Of a stretch of DNA of 5,961 nucleotides, positions 1-4,291 are shown piece after piece (within the stretch, counting starts at the first letter, position 1; each line of letters begins with the position of its first letter). The notes under the pieces are model-generated. The model saw only the letters and a program-made list of their open reading frames with translations. It was not told where the DNA came from and ran no database searches. Source of the DNA: an uncultured Oscillospiraceae bacterium (lineage in GTDB: Bacteria > Bacillota > Clostridia > UBA1381); contig CAMNAT010000152.1 in NCBI GenBank assembly GCA_946531785.1, positions 1 to 5,961 of the forward strand. The letters run 5' to 3'. The position numbers and the translations under genes are program-made.

Positions 1-1
1 T

Positions 2-337
2 ATATCAGGCACTGTAAGTCAGAGGGAGGATGAAGAGCCGAAGCTGCTGTTAAACACAGCTCAGGAGCTTGATGCAGCTCTCAACTCTATTGGAGAAAAA
101 AAGGCCGTTCAAAAGCAAAAGGTGCTTTTCATTAAGGTTGAAGCCAATACCGCTGACATCTTCCAAAAGCTCAGGACGGCACTTGCGCCCTTCAGAGGTG
201 ATAATGAGGTGCGTGTTTTCTTTGCGGACACGCGAAAAATTGCCGGCGTGCCGCGTGACATGTATTTCAACGGATCAGCTTCAGCGATCCGAGAGTTAAA
301 ATATGAGTTTGGCGATGAAAATGTGGTTTTTAAATAA
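2..337 (+). CDS. dnaE: DNA polymerase III subunit alpha (DnaE), C-terminal fragment
   Basis: This is the last 111 residues of an open frame that enters from the left edge; the start lies outside the window. The fragment opens with ISGTVSQREDEEPK, which matches the end of the OB-fold region of bacterial DnaE. There a beta strand is followed by a charged R-E-(D/E)-E-(E/D)-P-K turn. The rest (fragment residues about 40-111, from KVLFIKVE to ENVVFK) fits the small alpha/beta domain at the DnaE C-terminus: a strand, a helix beginning near D52, a loop around FRGDNEV, a strand, and a final helix leading to the C-terminal strand. DnaE is a catalytic subunit of the replicative polymerase; low-GC Gram-positives also carry PolC. 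The catalytic PHP and palm domains are not visible, so activity cannot be judged. It ends directly in a strong hairpin terminator shared with the convergent gene. Assignment rests on recognising the OB-fold end and C-terminal pattern, not on active-site residues. Confidence 0.85.
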   Translation: MSGTVSQREDEEPKLLLNTAQELDAALNSIGEKKAVQKQKVLFIKVEANTADIFQKLRTALAPFRGDNEVRVFFADTRKIAGVPRDMYFNGSASAIRELKYEFGDENVVFK

Positions 338-367
338 AAATGAGGTGCGAACACCTCATTTTTATTT
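332..367. terminator. Bidirectional intrinsic terminator between dnaE and the convergent acidic-protein gene
   Basis: A perfect 16-bp inverted repeat (332-347 and 352-367) surrounds a four-base CGAA loop. The core stem is TGAGGTG/CACCTCA. The flanking A-rich and T-rich runs supply a U-tract on whichever strand is transcribed. The left arm overlaps the dnaE stop codon (335-337). The right arm ends 3 bases from the stop of the minus-strand gene (371-373). One element should therefore stop both convergent transcripts. Confidence 0.9.
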
Positions 368-370
368 GCT

Positions 371-1159
371 TCATGATAATAGATTAATTATCTCTAAGAT
401 AACAATTACTGCAGCGATTATACTGATGATAAGCATGCTTGTGTTCAACTTTTTTTTGAACTGATAGAATGCTGCTTCAAGATCCCCAAGGGAATTCCTC
501 GTGTTAATCTGCGAATTCTTAAGATCGAAAATGCTGTCGTTCAGCTTTGATACGCTTGATATTGATGCGGCTATCTTGTCGATCTTTTTGTCAGTAGCGT
601 TCAGACGCTCAAGAACGGTCGAAGAAAACTCCTGCTGACCGGAGGTCATCCCATCAGAATTAACTCTCATAGCGGAGAGCTCATCCCTGAAAGTATCAAG
701 AGCAGTAGAAACATCAGTTTTCAACTCGGTAAGAGTCACATTGATCTTTTCATTGTTTTCGTCTGCGGCGACGGATATTTCGTCTATTTTCTTGTCTATC
801 TTCTCAACAGCTTTAGTAGTTTCTTCAACAGAAGCATTAGGATCCTTCTTTGGTGTGTCGGGAGCTTGCTTTGTGTCGTCCGAACCGGGTGACTTAAACA
901 TCTGAAGCACTGATTTGAGATCAATACGCTGTGTATGCTCTACCGTGTTGTCATTAGAAGCATCTGAAGACACATCTGATCCCGGTTCTTCTTCCGGTTT
1001 GTCAAAAGGCTCCGGAGCATAATCAAAATCAGATTCTGCATCAGCCTCGGTATCGTTATTGATTATTTCATCATCATCGTCGAATAGTTCATCATCGTCT
1101 TTCCCGGTCATGATCCGGAATGTTTCCTTCGCTGCTTTTTTGAGCTTATCAAAATCCAT
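371..1159 (-). CDS. Acidic coiled-coil protein with C-terminal membrane anchor, unknown function
   Basis: The family is not recognised. The 262-residue product has four visible parts. Residues 1-20 form a basic, probably helical segment (FDKLKKAAKETFRI). Residues 21-75 are very acidic and probably disordered, with DDDELFDDDDE. Residues 76-110 form a polar linker. Residues about 112-236 have heptad-like spacing of I, L and V among charged residues and predict a long coiled coil. A hydrophobic stretch at about 241-261 (MLIISIIAAVIVILEIINLL) is preceded by KKK at 235-237 and is followed only by a final serine. No signal peptide is seen, so this looks like a tail-anchored protein with its bulk in the cytoplasm. 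The ATG has an AAAGAGGA ribosome site 6 bases upstream. It lies 28 bases downstream of the zinc-ribbon gene, so it is the second gene of that operon. It has no cysteines or obvious catalytic motif, so a scaffold or membrane-tethering role is more likely than an enzyme (inference). Confidence 0.8.
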   Translation of the reverse strand: MDFDKLKKAAKETFRIMTGKDDDELFDDDDEIINNDTEADAESDFDYAPEPFDKPEEEPGSDVSSDASNDNTVEHTQRIDLKSVLQMFKSPGSDDTKQAPDTPKKDPNASVEETTKAVEKIDKKIDEISVAADENNEKINVTLTELKTDVSTALDTFRDELSAMRVNSDGMTSGQQEFSSTVLERLNATDKKIDKIAASISSVSKLNDSIFDLKNSQINTRNSLGDLEAAFYQFKKKLNTSMLIISIIAAVIVILEIINLLS

Positions 1160-1187
1160 TGTTTATCCTCTTTAAACTTAAAAATCT

Positions 1188-1673
1188 TTATTCAGCATCC
1201 TCGGGCTTCTTAGGCTCAATAATTATCTCTTCGTCATCGTCATCATCGACAAAGCTGTCGTCGATAATTTCTGCAGCTGCTGTGTCTGCAGGTTCGAATT
1301 TTGAGCCGCATTTTGAACAGAATACAGCGTCCTTTGGATTGAATGCGCCGCATTCACTGCACTGAAGTGAATTAATAAGCTCTGCGCGCTTTGAGTTGAG
1401 CGAGTCGATCTCGTCATTTAATTTGTCGAGCTGCTCAAAATAAGGAACAAGACTTTCGTCAATATCTGTTCCGTTAACATGCTGAGCGTACAGGCTTTCA
1501 CCTATCTCAGTATACACATCCTGGATCTTACTCTGTGCCTGATTGATGGCAAAGGACAGCTTTGTGTGGGTGATGGCCTCAGAAGTACGCTTTGCGATCT
1601 CGCGAGCAACAAGCTCAGCTCCGTCCTTGACTTTGAAAGCTCCATCTTTTATTTTGTCAAAAAATTCATCCAT
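1188..1673 (-). CDS. Zinc-ribbon domain protein with acidic C-terminal tail
   Basis: This 161-residue protein has a helical N-terminal half, a zinc ribbon and an acidic tail. Residues 1-63 include FFDKIKDG and a pattern seen in small Clostridia zinc-ribbon proteins (IQDVYTEIGESLYA, 50-63). Residues 72-103 look like a second helix or coiled coil. The ribbon has C105-x2-C108 and C119-x2-C122, which would hold one zinc ion. Residues 137-161 are strongly acidic (DDDDDEE). The four cysteines are its only cysteines. No membrane segment or signal peptide is present, so it is probably cytoplasmic. The family is widespread in Clostridia but its role is not established; the ribbon may bind protein or nucleic acid (inference). 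The ATG is well supported by AAGGAGGA (1681-1688) 7 bases upstream. It is the first gene of a two-gene operon with the membrane-anchored acidic protein and has its own promoter. Confidence 0.85.
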   Translation of the reverse strand: MDEFFDKIKDGAFKVKDGAELVAREIAKRTSEAITHTKLSFAINQAQSKIQDVYTEIGESLYAQHVNGTDIDESLVPYFEQLDKLNDEIDSLNSKRAELINSLQCSECGAFNPKDAVFCSKCGSKFEPADTAAAEIIDDSFVDDDDDEEIIIEPKKPEDAE

Positions 1674-1708
1674 GTTGATATCCTCCTTAATAGTATAATA
1701 TTACTAAC

Positions 1709-1737
1709 ATTATATCATGTATTTTGCTTGATTTCAA
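1709..1737 (-). promoter_or_regulatory. Sigma-A-type promoter of the zinc-ribbon/acidic-protein operon
   Basis: Read on the minus strand, TTGAAA (1732-1737) and TATAAT (1709-1714) are separated by 17 bases. The -10 is perfect and the -35 matches five of six positions. Transcription should start near 1702, giving a leader of about 30 bases that holds the AAGGAGGA site. The promoter lies just after the serA terminator, which makes this operon a unit separate from serC-serA. Confidence 0.75.
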
Positions 1738-1747
1738 TAGTTTTAAT

Positions 1748-1784
1748 AAAAAAAATGACTGTGCAGAATGTATCCGCACAGTCA
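1748..1784 (-). terminator. Intrinsic terminator of the serC-serA operon
   Basis: A 9-bp perfect stem, TGACTGTGC (1756-1764) with GCACAGTCA (1776-1784), encloses an 11-base loop. On the minus strand it is followed by eight T residues (A-tract at 1748-1755 on the plus strand). It begins 5 bases past the serA stop codon. The T-run lies only on the serA exit side, so it should act chiefly on the minus-strand transcript. Confidence 0.88.
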
Positions 1785-1789
1785 ATGGG

Positions 1790-2944
1790 TTATTTAATAA
1801 GTCTTGCGTTGATTACCTCGGGGAGTGATGCTATAGTATTGAACATTTCCTGGGTGATCTCGTGATCGGTATTTATGATAGTGTATGCATATTCACCGCG
1901 TGATTTATTCATCATATCGGAGATGTTAACGGACTTGAGAATATCGGCATACTTAGCGATCACATTAGGAATATTCTTGTGAAGTACAGTTATTCTGCCA
2001 ACTCTGTCATTTGGAAGACTGCAGTTGGGGAAGTTTACTGAATTCTCAATGTTGCCGTGTTCGAGGAATTCCTTGATCTCATCTGCAGCCATCCTTGCAC
2101 AGTTATCCTCTGATTCCTCGGTCGAAGCGCCGAGGTGGGGGATAGCGATGATGCCGGGCTGACCTACGGTTTCAGCATCGGGGAAGTCAACAACATACTT
2201 TGCTACTTTTCCGGATGCGAGCGCTGACTTGATCGCATCGTTATTAACAAGACCTCCGCGGGCAAAGTTAAGAATGATGACACCATCCTTCATTGATTCG
2301 ATAGCTTCGGCATTTATTGTATCCCTTGTCGAATCCATAAGGGGGACATGAACTGTGATGAAATCTGCTGCTTCGAATACCTGTTTTATGTCTGCAACAT
2401 TCTTTACATGTCTGTCAAGCCTCAATGCGTTATTAACATTGAGATACGGATCATATCCGACTACATCCATACCGAGTCTTACGGCTGCGTTTGCTACGAG
2501 TATACCAATAGCGCCGAGACCAATAACACCCAATGTTTTACCCTTGATCTCATGTCCGGCAAAGTTTGACTTGCCTTTCTCTACCTGTTTGCCGATATCG
2601 TCACCTGTGAGTGTCTTTGACCATTCAACACCGCCTATGATGTCGCGTGATGCAAGAAGCATACCTGCAATAACCAACTCTTTAACGGCGTTAGCATTAG
2701 CACCAGGAGTATTGAATACCACGATACCCTTTTCTGTGCACTTGTCGATGGGGATGTTATTTACACCGGCACCTGCGCGGGCAACAGCCTTCAATGACTT
2801 AGGAAGCTCCATATCATGCATCTTGAAGCTTCTTAAGATGATACCGTCAACATCAGCGGATGCATCATCTGTAATATTATAGTTATCACCGAGACGGTCA
2901 AGACCACATTCAGCGATTTTGTTAAGTGTAAGTATATTATACAT
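1790..2944 (-). CDS. serA: D-3-phosphoglycerate dehydrogenase with C-terminal ACT domain
   Basis: The enzyme catalyses the first committed step of serine synthesis: NAD-dependent oxidation of 3-phosphoglycerate to 3-phosphohydroxypyruvate in the cytoplasm. The 384-residue product is a complete short-form SerA. The substrate domain includes ARAGAGVNNI (55-64). The Rossmann domain has GLGAIG (142-147), with D165 in GYDP placed to bind the NAD ribose. R229 in NFARGG, E258 and H270 in PHLGAS are the likely catalytic Arg, Glu and His. The 29-residue R-to-E spacing equals that of the E. coli enzyme, but the Glu-to-His loop is shorter (12 against 23). Residues about 315-384 (starting RITVLHKNIPN) form an ACT domain, which in this family binds serine for feedback inhibition. 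The extra ASB domain of longer SerA proteins is absent. It overlaps the serC stop by one base and is followed by an intrinsic terminator. Confidence is very high. Confidence 0.97.
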   Translation of the reverse strand: MYNILTLNKIAECGLDRLGDNYNITDDASADVDGIILRSFKMHDMELPKSLKAVARAGAGVNNIPIDKCTEKGIVVFNTPGANANAVKELVIAGMLLASRDIIGGVEWSKTLTGDDIGKQVEKGKSNFAGHEIKGKTLGVIGLGAIGILVANAAVRLGMDVVGYDPYLNVNNALRLDRHVKNVADIKQVFEAADFITVHVPLMDSTRDTINAEAIESMKDGVIILNFARGGLVNNDAIKSALASGKVAKYVVDFPDAETVGQPGIIAIPHLGASTEESEDNCARMAADEIKEFLEHGNIENSVNFPNCSLPNDRVGRITVLHKNIPNVIAKYADILKSVNISDMMNKSRGEYAYTIINTDHEITQEMFNTIASLPEVINARLIK

Positions 2945-2960
2945 TACGAATTTTCCTCCT
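2942..2960 (-). promoter_or_regulatory. serA ribosome site inside serC, with TAATG stop/start overlap
   Basis: On the minus strand AGGAGGA (2954-2960) lies 9 bases before the serA ATG (2942-2944). It is part of the codons for the last glutamates of SerC. The serC stop TAA (2944-2946) shares its final A with the serA start, giving TAATG. This arrangement usually means that ribosomes ending on serC restart on serA, so the two enzymes are made in linked amounts. Confidence 0.8.
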
Positions 2961-4029
2961 CAAACTTCTTCATGAATTCTACAAGCTTTTCAACACCTTC
3001 GACAGGCATTGCATTGTAGATAGAAGCTCTCATACCGCCTACAGTTCTGTGACCCTTGAGATTAACAAAGCCTGCGGCTGTTGCTGCTTTGATAAATTTT
3101 GCGTCAAGCTCTTCATCACCTGTAACAAACGGAACATTCATGAGCGAGCGATCCTCCGGAACAACTGTGCCCTTGAACATCTTTGAAGAATCAAGGAAAT
3201 CATAAAGGATCTTTGCCTTTGCCTCGTTGATCTTCTGGAGCTCAGCGATACCGCCCTTTGACTTTATCCACTCAAGTACAAGCTTGAAGATATATATAGC
3301 ATAGGTCGGGGGAGTGTTATACAGTGAATCATTGTCTGCATGTGTCTTATAGGTAAGCATTGTAGGGGTACCCTCAAGCGGCTCGCCGATAAGATCCTCG
3401 CGTGCTATGACAAGAACAACACCTGCAGGTCCGAGGTTCTTCTGTGCGCCTGCAAAAAGAAGACCGAACTTGGATACATCGATAACCTCGCTCATAGCGT
3501 TCGATGAAATATCCGCAACCAGAACAGCGTCTGTTTTAGGAAGCTCTGTATAGCGTGTGCCGTAAATAGTATTGTTGTAGCATATATAGCAATAATCTAC
3601 CTCATCCTTGGACGAGAACTCAGAAGCCTCGGGCTTCGGAATATATGAAAATGTTTTATCGGCGGATGATGCTATCCTGTTGACCTTGATATATTTCTCA
3701 GCCTCCTGTGCAGCCTTCTTAGCCCACTGACCTGTTATAAGGAAGTCAGCAGCCTTGTGCTTTGTACCGAGGTTCATCGGTACCATAGCGAACTGTGTGG
3801 AGCCGCCGCCCTGAACGAACATTACCTTGTAGTTGTCAGGAACATTCATAAGCTCTCTTACGAGCCTTTCTGCCTCTTTTATTATATCATCATAAACCTT
3901 TGAACGGTGGCTCATTTCCATTACGGACATGCCCGCCCCCGGATATTCCACCATTTCCTCTTGTGCCTTTTTTAAAACCTCTTCAGGCAGCATCGAAGGA
4001 CCTGCCGAAAAGTTATACACTCTGCTCAT
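2944..4029 (-). CDS. serC: Phosphoserine aminotransferase
   Basis: This pyridoxal-phosphate enzyme (class V fold) transfers an amino group from glutamate to 3-phosphohydroxypyruvate to give O-phosphoserine, the step after SerA. In many bacteria the same enzyme also serves vitamin B6 synthesis. The 361-residue product has the normal SerC length. It starts with the family signature VYNFSAGPSMLP. Other landmarks are H41-R42 (MSHRS), GGGSTQF (74-80) for cofactor phosphate binding, and W102 (GQW), which stacks on the cofactor ring. D173 (VADISSN) contacts the pyridine nitrogen. K197 in AGAQKNLGPAG is the Schiff-base lysine, and R334 in GGMRASIYNA binds substrate. All positions lie within one residue of their E. 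coli SerC counterparts. The ATG follows an AAAGGAG site with an 11-base spacer, slightly long. It is the first gene of the serC-serA operon. No phosphoserine phosphatase is in the window. Confidence 0.98.
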   Translation of the reverse strand: MSRVYNFSAGPSMLPEEVLKKAQEEMVEYPGAGMSVMEMSHRSKVYDDIIKEAERLVRELMNVPDNYKVMFVQGGGSTQFAMVPMNLGTKHKAADFLITGQWAKKAAQEAEKYIKVNRIASSADKTFSYIPKPEASEFSSKDEVDYCYICYNNTIYGTRYTELPKTDAVLVADISSNAMSEVIDVSKFGLLFAGAQKNLGPAGVVLVIAREDLIGEPLEGTPTMLTYKTHADNDSLYNTPPTYAIYIFKLVLEWIKSKGGIAELQKINEAKAKILYDFLDSSKMFKGTVVPEDRSLMNVPFVTGDEELDAKFIKAATAAGFVNLKGHRTVGGMRASIYNAMPVEGVEKLVEFMKKFEEENS

Positions 4030-4070
4030 GTTTATATATACTCCTTTCGTATTTTAAACCTATGTGGTAT

Positions 4071-4100
4071 ATTATACACCTTATGTTAGAAGAATGTCAA
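4071..4100 (-). promoter_or_regulatory. Consensus sigma-A-type promoter of serC-serA
   Basis: On the minus strand a perfect TTGACA (4095-4100) and a perfect TATAAT (4071-4076) are 18 bases apart. Transcription should start near 4064, leaving a leader of only about 35 bases. That is too short for a riboswitch or T-box. Control, if any, would have to come from a DNA-binding protein or from ACT-domain feedback on SerA. The -10 sits in an imperfect dyad (4066-4080, GGTATATTATACACC on the plus strand) that could be an operator or simply AT-rich sequence. Confidence 0.82.
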
Positions 4101-4196
4101 TAGTTTTCGGGCGATATAAACCTGTAACAAAGTAGAAATTTCGTGTCAAATACAGGCAAGATTCAAGTAGATTGCACAAAAGAATCAAACAAATAT

Positions 4197-4224
4197 TTGA
4201 CATAATATTTATATATATTGTCAA
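4197..4224. repeat. TTGACA-N16-TGTCAA dyad upstream of the transglutaminase gene
   Basis: TTGACA (4197-4202) and its reverse complement TGTCAA (4219-4224) flank 16 AT-rich bases. The right arm abuts the proposed -35 element at 4225. A further TGTCAA occurs at 4144-4149, and one at 4095-4100 is the serC -35. The arrangement could be a regulator site, but a six-base arm in AT-rich DNA may be chance. A separate short dyad, CCTGTA (4121-4126) and TACAGG (4151-4156), lies in the same gap. The rest of the 4101-4264 intergenic stretch shows no gene or structured RNA that I can recognise. Confidence 0.3.
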
Positions 4225-4253
4225 TATACAGTATTGTTTTCTTATGTTATAAT
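4225..4253 (+). promoter_or_regulatory. Extended -10 promoter of the transglutaminase/LRR gene
   Basis: A perfect TATAAT (4248-4253) is preceded by TGT (4245-4247), giving an extended -10 of the TGn type. A weak -35, TATACA (4225-4230, four of six matches), lies 17 bases upstream. Transcription should begin near 4260. The in-frame ATG at 4265 would then be almost at the transcript end, with no ribosome site, which argues for a later start. Confidence 0.65.
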
Positions 4254-4277
4254 TTCTTTAGTAAATGATTTACAGAC

Positions 4278-4288
4278 AGGAGATGATC
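4278..4288 (+). promoter_or_regulatory. Ribosome binding site that favours a TTG start at 4292
   Basis: AGGAGATGATC matches the extended anti-Shine-Dalgarno complement AGGAGGTGATC at all but one base. Its AGGAG core (4278-4282) directly touches the ATG at 4283, leaving no spacer for that start. It is 9 bases from the in-frame TTG at 4292, a normal distance. Confidence 0.65.
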
Positions 4289-4291
4289 AAA

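Noticed and set aside
69..354. Two short open frames overlapping the dnaE end on either strand
   Set aside because: The frame starting at position 2 matches the DnaE C-terminus and explains the sequence; the others are out-of-frame shadows.
1479..1865. 128-residue plus-strand open frame crossing the zinc-ribbon gene, its promoter and the serA terminator
   Set aside because: It runs antisense through two genes and several regulatory elements. The hydrophobic product comes from the AT-rich intergenic sequence.
2355..2882. 175-residue plus-strand open frame opposite serA
   Set aside because: It lies wholly antisense to a clearly functional serA, has no good ribosome site, and its serine/proline-rich product looks like a codon-bias shadow.
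4030..4064. Possible riboswitch or attenuator in the serC leader
   Set aside because: The predicted leader is only about 35 bases and contains no stable hairpin, T-box motif or terminator-like structure.
4113..4149. A second minus-strand promoter using TGTCAA at 4144-4149 as -35
   Set aside because: At 16-18 base spacing the candidate -10 sequences match poorly (for example TACAGG), and TTATAT lies too far away.
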